Shown here: positions 36,509 through 49,396 of the stretch, piece by piece | Position numbering within the stretch: position 1 is the first letter of the stretch | How the letters are laid out: each line of letters opens with the position of its first letter | Assembly (NCBI RefSeq): GCF_029946005.1 | Contig: NZ_JAQSDR010000036.1 | Span: 94,640-158,639, forward strand | Origin: Aquabacterium sp. | GTDB lineage: Bacteria > Pseudomonadota > Gammaproteobacteria > Burkholderiales > Burkholderiaceae_C | Reading direction: 5' to 3' | DNA length: 64,000 bases | Position numbers and translations under genes: made by a program | Notes under the pieces: model-generated | Databases searched by the model: none | What the model saw: only the letters and a program-made list of their open reading frames with translations | Told to the model about the DNA's origin: nothing

Positions 36509-37303
36509 ATGCCCCTCGCCCACACCCCGCCCCACCCCTTTCGCCTGGATGGTCGCCTGGCCCTGGTCAGCGGTTCAGCCCGCGGCCTGGGCCTGAACAT
36601 GGCCCAAGCCCTGGCCCAGGCCGGCGCGCAGGTGCTGGTCAATGGCCGCCACGAAGAGTCTGTCAATGCGGCCGTCCAGGGCATCCAGGCCTTGGGCGGC
36701 CAGGCCCACCCCGCCGTGTTCGACATCAGCAACGCCGACGCGGTGGCGCGCGCGATGGACCAATTGCACCAGCGCCACGGCGCCTTGCACATCCTGGTCA
36801 ACAACGTGGGCCAGCGCGACCGCCGGCCCCTGGACGATTTCGCCCTGGCCGATGTGCGCCGCCTGCTGGAGGTCAACCTGGTCGCCCCGCTGGAATTGGC
36901 CCGGCGGGCAGCCCACCTCATGCCCACGGGCCAGGGCAGCGCTGCGGGGGGTCGCATCATCAACATCACCTCGATCGCTGGCCCGATTTCGCGCGCGGGC
37001 GACGTGATTTACACCACGGCCAAAGGCGGGCTGGACGCCCTCACCCGCGCCTTGGCCGCCGAGTTGGGACCACGCGGGATCACGGTCAATGCCGTGGCAC
37101 CGGGCTACTTCGCCACCGAAGCCAACCAGGCCATGGTGGACGACGCCACGGTGGCGGGCTGGCTGGGCCAACGCACCTCGCTCGGCCGCTGGGGCCGCCC
37201 GGATGAAATCGCCGGGGCGGTGGTGTTTTTGGCCTCAGGCGCCGCCAGCTACATCACCGGCCAGACCTTGGCGGTCGATGGCGGTTACCTGGCTCATTTT
37301 TAA
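36509..37303 (+). CDS. Short-chain dehydrogenase/reductase (gluconate 5-dehydrogenase-like)
   Basis: 264-residue classical SDR. Cofactor motif SGSARGLGLNMAQALA near residue 20, NNVGQRD in place of NNAG, catalytic Ser in NITSIAG and Tyr/Lys in YTTAKGGLDAL, and C-terminal SYITGQTLAVDGGY. Substrate not determined; the gluconate 5-dehydrogenase resemblance is an overall impression. Its 3' end overlaps the convergent membrane-protein gene by 69 bases. Confidence 0.88.
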   Translation: MPLAHTPPHPFRLDGRLALVSGSARGLGLNMAQALAQAGAQVLVNGRHEESVNAAVQGIQALGGQAHPAVFDISNADAVARAMDQLHQRHGALHILVNNVGQRDRRPLDDFALADVRRLLEVNLVAPLELARRAAHLMPTGQGSAAGGRIINITSIAGPISRAGDVIYTTAKGGLDALTRALAAELGPRGITVNAVAPGYFATEANQAMVDDATVAGWLGQRTSLGRWGRPDEIAGAVVFLASGAASYITGQTLAVDGGYLAHF

Positions 37304-38272
37304 GCGGGCCAGGTGCGCGTCGGTGTCGAACATCCGCTCGCGCAAAGTCACGTAGATTTCGCACACCCCCCGCAGGTAGACCAGGGTGGGCAGCACCAGG
37401 CCCAGTGCGAACACCACGCCCCCGCCCACAGAGGCCGCTGAGATGTACGGCACCGCATCGGCGGGCACACTGGCCACCGGCACGCCGCGCAGGCTGTGGC
37501 CGAACAGGCCGGCCATGAACAACTCGGGCGCCACATCCACATCCAGCAGCCAGATCGACAGCAAGGCCATGACGCGCCCGCCGGCAATCACCACGAAGCT
37601 GGCGCCCGCGCCCACCAGGGCTGTGACCACGCTCAAGGACGCCATCAGCACCGCCGCCTGCAGCAATTGCTCGCGGATCAGTCGCCACAAGATGCGCGGG
37701 CTTTCGAGCGACGAGGCCCCGGCCCAGACCGAGGGCCCTGCCAGCGGACCCACGATGGACGCCCCCGCCACCAAGGCCAGCCCCAGCACCACCACGGTCA
37801 GGGGCACGACCACCACGAACAGCCAGGGCCCGACCTTGGGCAAGGAACACAGCCAGAACAGCCCGAGCACCGCGCCCGCCAGCACAGCAGCCGCCAGCAA
37901 GATCACCACCAGGGACACCAGCAGACGGTGCGCAATGCCCAGCGCATCTTCCAGCGCCTGGGCCACGTCACGGTCAGGCCGACCCATGGCCCGATCCATC
38001 AGCATCAGGCCCGCGGCATTGCTGCCGTAAAACGCGATGAACAAGGCGGCGGCACCTTGTCCGATGGCCCAGGGCAACTCGCTGCGGGCCATCGAGGCTT
38101 GGGCACTGGCCACCGCCAACCCGGTCGCCGCGAAGCTGGCCAACAACACGTACATGGCGCGACCATCGCGGATCGCCTCGACACTGGCCAGGACCCGGAC
38201 CAGGGCGCGCCACCAGTCAAATCGCTGGGCAAAGGACGACCCTTGCGGGTGATGAAAAGAGGTGGTGGGCAT
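37235..38272 (-). CDS. Uncharacterised multi-pass membrane protein
   Basis: 345 residues, not recognised. At least six long hydrophobic helices (for example LLVSLVVILLAAAVLAGAVL and WLFVVVVPLTVVVLGLALVA) separated by short loops. Soluble N terminus with many aromatics, C-terminal tail MFDTDAHLARLK. No transport or catalytic motif seen. It converges with, and overlaps, the SDR gene; the overlap covers its last 22 codons. Repeated Gly/Ala helices recall bacterial YIP1/DUF-type membrane proteins, but I would not assign it. Confidence 0.75.
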   Translation of the reverse strand: MPTTSFHHPQGSSFAQRFDWWRALVRVLASVEAIRDGRAMYVLLASFAATGLAVASAQASMARSELPWAIGQGAAALFIAFYGSNAAGLMLMDRAMGRPDRDVAQALEDALGIAHRLLVSLVVILLAAAVLAGAVLGLFWLCSLPKVGPWLFVVVVPLTVVVLGLALVAGASIVGPLAGPSVWAGASSLESPRILWRLIREQLLQAAVLMASLSVVTALVGAGASFVVIAGGRVMALLSIWLLDVDVAPELFMAGLFGHSLRGVPVASVPADAVPYISAASVGGGVVFALGLVLPTLVYLRGVCEIYVTLRERMFDTDAHLARLKMSQVTAIDRQGLAGDVAGGA

Positions 38273-38382
38273 AAGTCAAATCATAGGGGCAAGCCCTTAG
38301 CCAGGATTGAGGGAGAAGCACAACAGCCGGGTCAGTGGGTTGACATATGCGCACAAATAAGGGTTGAAAACGCTTGAAAATA

Positions 38383-38412
38383 TTGGCCAGACAATAAAGT
38401 CTCACCCATAAT
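38383..38412 (+). promoter_or_regulatory. Possible promoter of the glycine-rich RNA-binding protein gene
   Basis: TTGGCC (38383-38388) and CATAAT (38407-38412), 18 bases apart, in an AT-rich stretch that stands out from the neighbourhood. It would give a leader of roughly 80 bases before the GTG start, long enough for the post-transcriptional control often seen in cold-induced RNA-binding genes. A TTGACA at 38340 has no matching -10. Confidence 0.3.
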
Positions 38413-38502
38413 GTGCGAGTCTGTGTCTGGAAGCGGCACCTTCGATGGAATGGGTCCTGATGGGTTGAAGCTCCACATGGTTACTTTGAAAGGAGCTCTC
38501 TC

Positions 38503-38997
38503 GTGGGCAACAAACTTTACGTGGGCAATCTGGCCTACAGCGTGCGCGATCAGGATCTGCAAGATGCTTTCTCGCAATTTGGAGCAGTCAGCTCCGCCAA
38601 GGTCATGATGGACCGCGACACCGGTCGCTCCAAGGGCTTTGGTTTCGTTGAAATGGGCACCGACCCAGAAGCACAAGCTGCTGTCAATGGCATGAATGGC
38701 CAATCCCTGGCTGGCCGCGCCATCGTGGTGAACGAGGCCCGTCCTCGTGAAGAGCGTCCCAGCGGTTTCCGCAGCCCCTACGGTGGCGGCGGTAGCGGTG
38801 GTGGCGCCGGCGGCGGTGGTGGTGGCGGCGGCTACGGTGGTGGCGGCGGCGGTGGCCGTCGTGAAGGTGGTGGCGGCGGCTACGGCGGCGGCGGCGGCGG
38901 TGGTGGTGGCCGTTCCGGTGGTGGCGGCGGCGGCTACGGTGGTGGCGGCGGTGGCCGCTCCGGTGGCGGCGGCGGCTACGGCGGCGGCGGTTACTAA
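38503..38997 (+). CDS. Glycine-rich RNA-binding protein (single RRM)
   Basis: 164 residues. One RRM at about 3-80, with RNP2 KLYVGNL and RNP1 KGFGFVEM. A long glycine-rich tail with Tyr and Arg (about 88-164) follows. Known relatives in cyanobacteria and betaproteobacteria respond to cold or stress and act on RNA; the tail is the kind that drives condensates. Start is GTG at 38503 with AAGGAG at 38489-38494. Followed by a strong terminator, so probably monocistronic. Confidence 0.9.
   Translation: MGNKLYVGNLAYSVRDQDLQDAFSQFGAVSSAKVMMDRDTGRSKGFGFVEMGTDPEAQAAVNGMNGQSLAGRAIVVNEARPREERPSGFRSPYGGGGSGGGAGGGGGGGGYGGGGGGGRREGGGGGYGGGGGGGGGRSGGGGGGYGGGGGGRSGGGGGYGGGGY
38781..38994 (+). repeat. Low-complexity GGT/GGC repeat encoding the Gly-rich tail
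   Basis: About 214 bases consist almost wholly of GGT and GGC codons interrupted by TAC, CGT and TCC, encoding Gly-Gly-Gly-Tyr and Gly-Arg-Ser units. Near-identical GGCGGCGGCTACGG units recur several times, which makes slippage and length variation between strains likely. Confidence 0.85.
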
Positions 38998-39035
38998 AAA
39001 TCGCTTCGTGGCCTGAAAGGGTCACGGCGATCTGC

Positions 39036-39067
39036 AAAAAGGCGGTGCTTCAAGGCGTCGCCTTTTT
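39036..39067 (+). terminator. Intrinsic terminator after the RNA-binding protein gene
   Basis: AAAAAGGCG (39036-39044) pairs with CGCCTTTTT (39059-39067), ending in a run of six T. It also has A-runs on the 5' side, so it can serve the convergent SDR operon ending at 39084 as a bidirectional terminator. Confidence 0.85.
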
Positions 39068-39083
39068 TCATGCCCGCGCCCAA

Positions 39084-39878
39084 TCAGCGGCGGCGCTTCT
39101 TGCGGTGTTTTTGCGCGCCCACCACGGCGTCGAACAGCCAACGCGGCATGAAGCGCAACACCGCCGCCACGACGCCCATGGGCCAGGGAATGACGCGAAA
39201 GCGCACGCCTGCTTCAATGGCCTTGAAGGCGCGGTCGGCAAAAGCGTCGGGCGTCATGAGGAAGGGCATGGGGTAGTCGTTGCCCTGGGTCAGCGGTGTG
39301 TCGATATAGCCGGGCGCGATGGTGACCACTTTCAGGCCAAAAGGCCTGAGCTCGCCCCGCAGGGTTTCGCACAGGTGGACCACGGCGGCCTTGGCCCCGC
39401 AGTAACCGGCATGGCCCGGCAAACCGCGCATGGCAGCCACGCTCGCCACCCCCACCAAGGTGCCCGAACCACGCTCGCGCATGGGCGCGATGAAGGGCTG
39501 GAATGTCGAGGCCACGCCCATCACATTGGTCTCCAGCAGGTCGCGCAGCACCGGCAGGTCTTCGGCCAGGGACAGGTCCACCCCCACACTGATGCCGGCG
39601 TTGGCAATCACGACGTCGGGCAAACCTTGCGTGCGCAGACAGTCGCTGGCGGCAGCCAGCACCTGGGCTTCATCGCGCACATCGGCGCCATGCACGGCCC
39701 AGCGGTCGGCGGGCCAGCCTTGCTGCGCAGCCCAGTCGTTCATCTGCTGGGCGCGCCGCGCCACCAGGGCCACACGCCAACCTGCTTGCACATAGCGCGC
39801 GGCGAGGGCTTGGCCGATGCCGCTGGAGGCCCCCGTGATGAAGGCCAGAGGCCGCTGCGACGCCGGGTGATCGGTCAC
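39084..39878 (-). CDS. Short-chain dehydrogenase/reductase
   Basis: 264 residues. Cofactor site ITGASSGIGQALAARY near 14-29, IANAGI, and catalytic Ser (SVAAM) and Tyr/Lys (YCGAKAAV). A C-terminal amphipathic/hydrophobic segment and basic tail (QKHRKKRRR) suggest membrane association. The GTG start (39878) overlaps the lptC stop (GTGA), so it is translationally coupled to the LPS operon kdsD-kdsC-lptC. The substrate is unknown. Confidence 0.88.
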   Translation of the reverse strand: MTDHPASQRPLAFITGASSGIGQALAARYVQAGWRVALVARRAQQMNDWAAQQGWPADRWAVHGADVRDEAQVLAAASDCLRTQGLPDVVIANAGISVGVDLSLAEDLPVLRDLLETNVMGVASTFQPFIAPMRERGSGTLVGVASVAAMRGLPGHAGYCGAKAAVVHLCETLRGELRPFGLKVVTIAPGYIDTPLTQGNDYPMPFLMTPDAFADRAFKAIEAGVRFRVIPWPMGVVAAVLRFMPRWLFDAVVGAQKHRKKRRR

Positions 39879-40507
39879 CGGCGAGGGGGCGCGTCGTACC
39901 GCCCATGAACACGGTTGCCCAGCTCGCCCACTCGGGTGCCTTCTTCATACCGCAGGTTGCCGCCCAGGATCTGCCCCTGGGCGTGCGTGATCTTGACCGG
40001 CAACTCCGAGCTCACCACGCGCTCTCGCGTGTTGAAGCGCAGCATTTCACCTTCAATGACCACGGGCGACTGATCGACGCGCTGGCCCTTGACGGCCGCC
40101 CCGGATGCAGGCGTGGCCACCACGCGCGCGCCGCCTTGCAGCAACACGGTGTCCTGGCTGCCATTGGCCTGGCCTTGGCGGGCCACGCCCTGCACGTGCT
40201 GGCCCTGCAGGTCGCGGGCCGACAACTGCACGGCATCGATTTCAAGGCGATCGCCGTCGGCGTAGTGGCGCATGGTCTGACCGTCCAGGATGGCAATCAG
40301 GCGGCCATCCGGGTTGTAACGTTCGATCCGGGCTTTCTGCAATTCGTAGTCGGGGCTGGAGGAGGCCTTGGCCGCCGGGCGGGCACCGTCCAGCGAGGGG
40401 GCCGACTGCACCAACCACCAGGTGAAGGCAGCCAGGCCGGACAACACCACCATGGGCATGGCAGCACGGGCATGGTCCAGCGCTGTGAGCCATGGCTTGG
40501 TGCTCAT
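39875..40507 (-). CDS. lptC: LPS export protein LptC
   Basis: 210 residues. One N-terminal membrane helix (about 17-38) and a periplasmic beta-jellyroll, part of the bridge that carries LPS from the inner membrane to LptA. Family features: SPDYELQKARIERYNPDGR near 55-73 and downstream beta strands. ATG at 40507 overlaps the kdsC stop, and its own stop overlaps the SDR start. No lptA or lptB follows in this operon. Confidence 0.85.
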   Translation of the reverse strand: MSTKPWLTALDHARAAMPMVVLSGLAAFTWWLVQSAPSLDGARPAAKASSSPDYELQKARIERYNPDGRLIAILDGQTMRHYADGDRLEIDAVQLSARDLQGQHVQGVARQGQANGSQDTVLLQGGARVVATPASGAAVKGQRVDQSPVVIEGEMLRFNTRERVVSSELPVKITHAQGQILGGNLRYEEGTRVGELGNRVHGRYDAPPRR

Positions 40508-41091
40508 GGTGCCGCACCGTCGGACGTGGTGTCCAGGGTTTCCAGGTGGCCGCGCAGCAAGGCCTCGTAGCGGCCGGTGGCCCACAACAGCAGATCACAG
40601 CACTCGCGCGCCGCGCCTTCGCCGCCCCGCAAGGTGGTCACGTGGCGGGCCACAGCTTTCACCTCGGCATGGGCATTGAGCGGTGCACAGGCAAAGCCGG
40701 CGCGCACCATCAAGGGCAGGTCGGGCCAGTCGTCGCCCATCACGGCCACATCGCGCCAGGGCAGGCCAAGCGAGGCCAGCAGCGGTTCGGCGGCGGCCAG
40801 TTTGTCGTGCGCGCCAAACACGGCATGGACCAGTCCCAGGTCCTTCAAACGGCGGCGCACGGCGGGCGAATCGCGCCCGGTGATGACGATGGGCGTGATG
40901 CCGCCTTGGGCCAGCAACTTGAGGCCATGGCCGTCCAGCGCATTGAAAGCCTTGAGCGTTTCGCCCGACTCGCTGATGAACAAAGTGCCATCGGTCAGCA
41001 CGCCATCGACGTCGAAGATGGCGGCGCGGATGCCCCGGGCGAAGGGCCGCAGGTCGGCCGAGAAAGACAAGGTGGGGTTGAGAGCTCGCAT
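40504..41091 (-). CDS. kdsC: 3-deoxy-D-manno-octulosonate 8-phosphate phosphatase
   Basis: 195-residue HAD phosphatase removing phosphate from Kdo-8-phosphate in LPS synthesis. FDVDGVLTDGTLF carries the two aspartates, ITGRDSPAVRRR is motif II, and VAVMGDDWPDLPLM is motif IV. Short KdsC lacking a cap domain, as usual. Starts one base after the kdsD stop and is coupled to lptC. Confidence 0.94.
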   Translation of the reverse strand: MRALNPTLSFSADLRPFARGIRAAIFDVDGVLTDGTLFISESGETLKAFNALDGHGLKLLAQGGITPIVITGRDSPAVRRRLKDLGLVHAVFGAHDKLAAAEPLLASLGLPWRDVAVMGDDWPDLPLMVRAGFACAPLNAHAEVKAVARHVTTLRGGEGAARECCDLLLWATGRYEALLRGHLETLDTTSDGAAP

Positions 41092-41092
41092 G

Positions 41093-42112
41093 TCAGATCA
41101 CCTTCGCGCGCATCAGGTCGTTGGTGGTGATGGCGCCGGTCAGCACGCCATCGGCATCGACCACCAGCAGGGTGTTGACGCGGTGGGTTTCCATCAGCGC
41201 CACGGCCTCGGCGGCCAGCACATCGTCACGGATGGTGCGCGGACCGGGCGTCATCAGTTGCTCGGCGGTGGCGCTGCGCAACTCCACGCCCGCTTCGATC
41301 TTGCGGCGCAGGTCGCCGTCGGTGAACACGCCCAGCACCTTGCCTGCGGCATCGACCACGATGGCGGCGCCCAGGCCCTTGGCGCTCATCTCTCGCATCA
41401 CATCGCTGAACGCGGCTTGCGGCAGAACGCGGGGCAAGGCATCGCCTGAACGCATGACATCGCGCAAGTGCGTCAGCAACTTGCGGCCCAGGGAGCCGCC
41501 CGGGTGTGAGCGGGCAAAGTCTTCGGCCTTGAAGCCGCGCGCATCCAGCAGGGTCACGGCCAGGGCATCGCCCAGGGCCATCTGCGCGGTGGTGCTGGCG
41601 GTGGGGGCCAGGTTCAGGGGGCAGGCCTCGACCGCCACGGCGCAGTCCAGCACGATGTCGGCGTGGCGGGCCAGCGACGATTGCGGGCGCCCGGTCATGG
41701 CCAGCAGCACCACGCCTTGTCGTTTGAGCAAGGGCAACAGGGCCGTCAGCTCTTCGCTTTCGCCGGAGTTGGAGATGGCCAGCACCACATCGCCGGGCGT
41801 GACCATGCCCAGGTCGCCATGGTGGGCCTCGGCCGGGTGCACGAACATGGCCGGGGTGCCGGTGGAGGCCAGGGTGGCCACGATCTTGCGTCCCACATGG
41901 CCACTCTTGCCCATGCCCATCACCACGACCCGCCCCCGGCACGCCAACACGGCCTGCACGGCACGCGCGAAGGCCTCACCGGCTTCGCCGTTCAAACGCT
42001 CGCGCAGGCCCAGCAAGGCCTGGGACTCGATGTCGAGCGCCTGCTGGGCCATCGCGACAAAGGCTGCAGCATCAACGACCGCAGAGGGGGAGGAAAGGGA
42101 CAATTGCGTCAT
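41093..42112 (-). CDS. kdsD: Arabinose-5-phosphate isomerase (KpsF/GutQ family)
   Basis: 339 residues. An N-terminal SIS domain (VVMGMGKSGHVGRKI and PAEAHHGDLGMV, with the conserved His pair) is followed by two CBS domains. Converts ribulose-5-phosphate to arabinose-5-phosphate, the first step toward Kdo. First gene of the kdsD-kdsC-lptC-SDR unit and divergent from the antiporter gene (38 bases between starts). Confidence 0.94.
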   Translation of the reverse strand: MTQLSLSSPSAVVDAAAFVAMAQQALDIESQALLGLRERLNGEAGEAFARAVQAVLACRGRVVVMGMGKSGHVGRKIVATLASTGTPAMFVHPAEAHHGDLGMVTPGDVVLAISNSGESEELTALLPLLKRQGVVLLAMTGRPQSSLARHADIVLDCAVAVEACPLNLAPTASTTAQMALGDALAVTLLDARGFKAEDFARSHPGGSLGRKLLTHLRDVMRSGDALPRVLPQAAFSDVMREMSAKGLGAAIVVDAAGKVLGVFTDGDLRRKIEAGVELRSATAEQLMTPGPRTIRDDVLAAEAVALMETHRVNTLLVVDADGVLTGAITTNDLMRAKVI

Positions 42113-42150
42113 GAATGCACCGGGTAGGATCAGAGGATTCTAGGGACAAG

Positions 42151-44169
42151 ATGGCCTCCACGCTCGACCTCACCTTGCTGTACCTGTTTGCCGCCGTGCT
42201 GGGTGTGGTGCTGTGCCGGCTGATGAAGCTGCCACCGATGCTGGGCTACCTGGCGGTGGGCGTGGTGATCGGGCCCAATGCCCTGGCGCTGGCCAAGGAT
42301 TCAGCCGGCGTGCGCCAACTGGCCGAGTTCGGCGTGGTGTTCCTGATGTTCGTGATCGGGCTGGAGTTCAACCTGCCCAAACTCAAGAGCATGCGCTCGC
42401 TGGTGTTTGGCCTGGGGTTCAGCCAGGTGGGCGTGACCATGCTGGCCACCCTGGTCGGCTATTTCGCGCTCGATGCCGTGCTGCCTTATTTCAACATCGA
42501 GCATGGGCTGCTGGGCTGGTCACTGAATTGGCAAAGCGCCGTGGCCCTGGGCGGCGCGCTGGCCATGAGCAGCACCGCCATCGTGGTCAAGATGATGGCC
42601 GAGCGGCTGGAACTGGACAGCCAGCATGGCCGTCGCGTCATGGGCATCTTGTTGTTTCAGGATCTGGCCGTGGTGCCCTTGCTGGTGCTGATCCCGGCCC
42701 TGGGTGACAGCGGTGGCGACCTGCTCAAGACCCTCGCCATCGCCGCCGCCAAGGCCACCGTGGTGCTGACCCTGCTGCTGGTGGGCGGGCAAAAAGTAAT
42801 GCACTGGTGGCTGACCCTGGTGGCGCGCCGCAAGAGCGAAGAGCTGTTCATGCTCAACCTGCTGCTCGTCACCCTGGGCCTGTCGTGGCTGACCGAACAC
42901 GCCGGCCTGTCGATGGCGCTGGGCGCTTTTCTGGCAGGCATGCTGATCGCTGAAACCGAATACAAACACCAGGTCGAGACCGACATCCGCCCTTTTCACG
43001 ACGTGTTGCTGGGCTTGTTCTTCATCACCATCGGCATGAAGCTGGACTGGCACATCGTGGTCGACAGCTGGGCCCTGGTCATCGTGCTGACGACCTTGCC
43101 CGTGCTGTTCAAGTTCGGCCTGATCGCCGCGCTGGCGCGCCAGGTGTTTGGCGCCGACACCGGCGTGGCCCTGCGCACCGGCCTGTACCTGGCGCAAGCG
43201 GGTGAGTTTGGCTTTGTGCTGCTGTCTCTGGCCACCGACAACCACCTGCTGCCCGAGCGCGCGCAAAGCCCGGTGCTGGCCGCGATGGTGCTGTCCATGC
43301 TGGCCACGCCCTTCATGATCCTGGGCAGCAACCGACTGGTGATGAAACTGTCGTCCAGCGACTGGCTGCTGCAATCGCTGGCGATGACCAAGATTGCGTC
43401 CAAGGCCATCGGCACCGAAAAGCACGTGCTGATCTGCGGTTATGGCCGCAGTGGTCAAAACCTGGCACGCCTGCTGGACCTGGAAAAAATCCCCTACATG
43501 GCGCTGGACCTGGACCCTGACCGCGTGCAGCAGGCGGCCGCCGCAGGTCAAAGCGTGGTCTTTGGCGATGCCACCCGGCCGCAAAGCCTGGTGGCCGCTG
43601 GCCTGGCGCGGGCCAGCGTCGTGGTCATCACCTACCACAACACCCCTTCCGCCAAGAAGATCCTGCACCTGGTCAGCCAACACGCGCCCGAGGTGCCGGT
43701 GCTCGTGCGCACCTTGGACGACAGTGCGCTGGACGAACTCCAGGCTGCCGGGGCCACCGTGGTCGTGCCCGAAGCCATCGAAGGCTCGCTGATGCTGGCC
43801 TCGCAAGCCCTGGCCTTGGTGGGCGTGCCCATGCGCCGCGTGCTCCGCATGGTGCAAGAGCAGCGTCAGGCGCGCTATGGCCTGATGCGCGACTACTTCC
43901 ACGGTGACGACGACGACAGCGTGGACGAACTGGAGTTGCAGCGCCTGCAATCGGTCAACCTGGGCGCCAACGCGGCCTGCGTGGGCCACACCCTGGCCCA
44001 GTCCCTGGCCGCCGAGGAGATGCGCGTGGCTGTGGTCTCGGTGCGGCGCGCCAATGGCGCGGTGGTGGCGCCCGACCATGGGCTGGTCCTGGAGGCGGGC
44101 GACACCCTGGTGCTGTCCGGTCGGCCACAAAACCTGGCGCGGGCCGAAAGTATGTTGCTCAAAGGATGA
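42151..44169 (+). CDS. Kef/CPA2-type cation:proton antiporter with RCK domains
   Basis: 672 residues. About 12 membrane helices (residues 1-390), with FLMFVIGLEFNLPKL, LFQDLAVVPLLVLIP and LAQAGEFGFVLLSL typical of CPA2/KefB-like exchangers. TrkA-N with VLICGYGRSGQNLARLLD (about 425) and TrkA-C near the C terminus. Probably potassium efflux under electrophile or pH stress. ATG at 42151; the upstream frame to 42115 has no support. Glutathione gating cannot be judged from reading. Confidence 0.9.
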   Translation: MASTLDLTLLYLFAAVLGVVLCRLMKLPPMLGYLAVGVVIGPNALALAKDSAGVRQLAEFGVVFLMFVIGLEFNLPKLKSMRSLVFGLGFSQVGVTMLATLVGYFALDAVLPYFNIEHGLLGWSLNWQSAVALGGALAMSSTAIVVKMMAERLELDSQHGRRVMGILLFQDLAVVPLLVLIPALGDSGGDLLKTLAIAAAKATVVLTLLLVGGQKVMHWWLTLVARRKSEELFMLNLLLVTLGLSWLTEHAGLSMALGAFLAGMLIAETEYKHQVETDIRPFHDVLLGLFFITIGMKLDWHIVVDSWALVIVLTTLPVLFKFGLIAALARQVFGADTGVALRTGLYLAQAGEFGFVLLSLATDNHLLPERAQSPVLAAMVLSMLATPFMILGSNRLVMKLSSSDWLLQSLAMTKIASKAIGTEKHVLICGYGRSGQNLARLLDLEKIPYMALDLDPDRVQQAAAAGQSVVFGDATRPQSLVAAGLARASVVVITYHNTPSAKKILHLVSQHAPEVPVLVRTLDDSALDELQAAGATVVVPEAIEGSLMLASQALALVGVPMRRVLRMVQEQRQARYGLMRDYFHGDDDDSVDELELQRLQSVNLGANAACVGHTLAQSLAAEEMRVAVVSVRRANGAVVAPDHGLVLEAGDTLVLSGRPQNLARAESMLLKG

Positions 44170-44241
44170 AAGCGCGGGCCAATTCCCTGGCAGCTTGGCA
44201 TCAAGAGAAGGCACACTGACCGAACTAATAATCCGGAGAGC

Positions 44242-48288
<4,047 letters not shown>

Positions 48289-48304
48289 TCCGCCGCGGGG
48301 CCAC

Positions 48305-49363
48305 TCACTGGTCCGTCATCGCCCCACGGTCATCGGAATACAGCTCCATGACCTTGAGGATCTCAAACTGCTGCTGGAAGAAGCAGTCCAGGAGCGTGGG
48401 GTCGAAGTGCGAGCCCTTCTGGTCGGCCATGATGGCCAGGGACTCGGCGGCGGGCAGAGGCGGCTTGTAAGGCCGACGCATCATCAAGGCATCGAACACA
48501 TCGGCAATCGCCACGATGCGGCCATACAGCGGGATTTGTTCGCCCTTCAAGCCCTGCGGGTAACCGGTGCCGTCCCACTTTTCATGGTGGGTGAGCGCGA
48601 TGGCGCGGGCCGTGGCCAGCAACTCATTGTCGTGTCGCCCGATGATGTCAGCGCCGATCTGCGCATGCTGGCGCATCAGCACCCACTCGTCCTCGGTCAG
48701 CGGGCCGGGCTTGAGCAGGATGCGATCGGGCACGCCAATCTTGCCCAGGTCGTGCATGGCCGCAGTCTGGAACACCAGTTGAACGGCCTCCGGGCCCAAC
48801 CCCGCCTGCTGCGCCACCAGGCGAGCAATGTGGCTCATGCGCACCACGTGGTTGCCCGTTTCGTTGTCCTTGAACTCGGCGGCACGGCCCAGACGGCGAA
48901 TGATCTGCTGGCGCGTGGCCACCAGCTCAGCCGTGCGCTGCGCCACCATGCGCTCCAGCTCTCGTGACTGGTCGTACAGCGCCAGATGCGTGCGCACCCG
49001 CGCCTGCACCAGCGGCGGGCTGATCGGCTTGGAGATGTAATCGACCGCGCCCATGGCCAGGCCCAGGCTCTCGTCCTCGATCGTGGTCATGGCCGTCACG
49101 AAGATGATCGGGATGCGGCGGCGGTCCGGGTTGGCCTTGATGCGCTGGCACACCTCCAGACCACTCAGGTCCGGCATCATGATGTCCAGCAGGATCAGGT
49201 CTGGCGGCTCGTCTGAATAGGCGATCTTCAGGGCCTTCTCACCCGAGGTGGCCACCTTGATCCGGTACTCTTGTCCCAACACCCGCGACAGCAACTCGAT
49301 GTTCTGGGGTGAATCGTCAGCCACTAAAATCGTGGGGCGGCGTAACTCTTGACTGATCAACAT
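48305..49363 (-). CDS. Response regulator with HD-GYP c-di-GMP phosphodiesterase output
   Basis: 352 residues. Receiver at about 10-125 (ILVADDSPQNIELL, phospho-Asp in LILLDIMMPDLSG, Lys in ISKPISPP), then an HD-GYP domain. It has HDLGKIGVPD and HHEKWDGTGYPQGLKG, with the HD pair and an intact GYP triad, so c-di-GMP (or cGAMP) hydrolysis is expected. Lies 33 bases after a cyclic-nucleotide-binding protein on the same strand, and converges with the large hybrid kinase (16 bases between stops), a plausible kinase partner. Confidence 0.93.
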   Translation of the reverse strand: MLISQELRRPTILVADDSPQNIELLSRVLGQEYRIKVATSGEKALKIAYSDEPPDLILLDIMMPDLSGLEVCQRIKANPDRRRIPIIFVTAMTTIEDESLGLAMGAVDYISKPISPPLVQARVRTHLALYDQSRELERMVAQRTAELVATRQQIIRRLGRAAEFKDNETGNHVVRMSHIARLVAQQAGLGPEAVQLVFQTAAMHDLGKIGVPDRILLKPGPLTEDEWVLMRQHAQIGADIIGRHDNELLATARAIALTHHEKWDGTGYPQGLKGEQIPLYGRIVAIADVFDALMMRRPYKPPLPAAESLAIMADQKGSHFDPTLLDCFFQQQFEILKVMELYSDDRGAMTDQ

Positions 49364-49396
49364 CCTGACCCACCTCCCTCATTTTTTTGAGGCGCT

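Noticed and set aside
38340..38345. TTGACA before the RNA-binding protein gene
   Set aside because: No acceptable -10 at 16-18 bases; the TTGGCC/CATAAT pair fits better.
38781..38994. CRISPR-like repeat array
   Set aside because: Repeats are codon-level glycine repeats without unique spacers; no CRISPR array was found anywhere in the window.
38747..39016. Ala/Val-rich frame within the glycine-rich repeat
   Set aside because: Off-frame reading of the same repeat; the RRM frame is clearly coding.
38684..39037. His/Arg-rich antisense frame opposite the Gly-rich tail
   Set aside because: Arises automatically from GGT/GGC repeats read in reverse.
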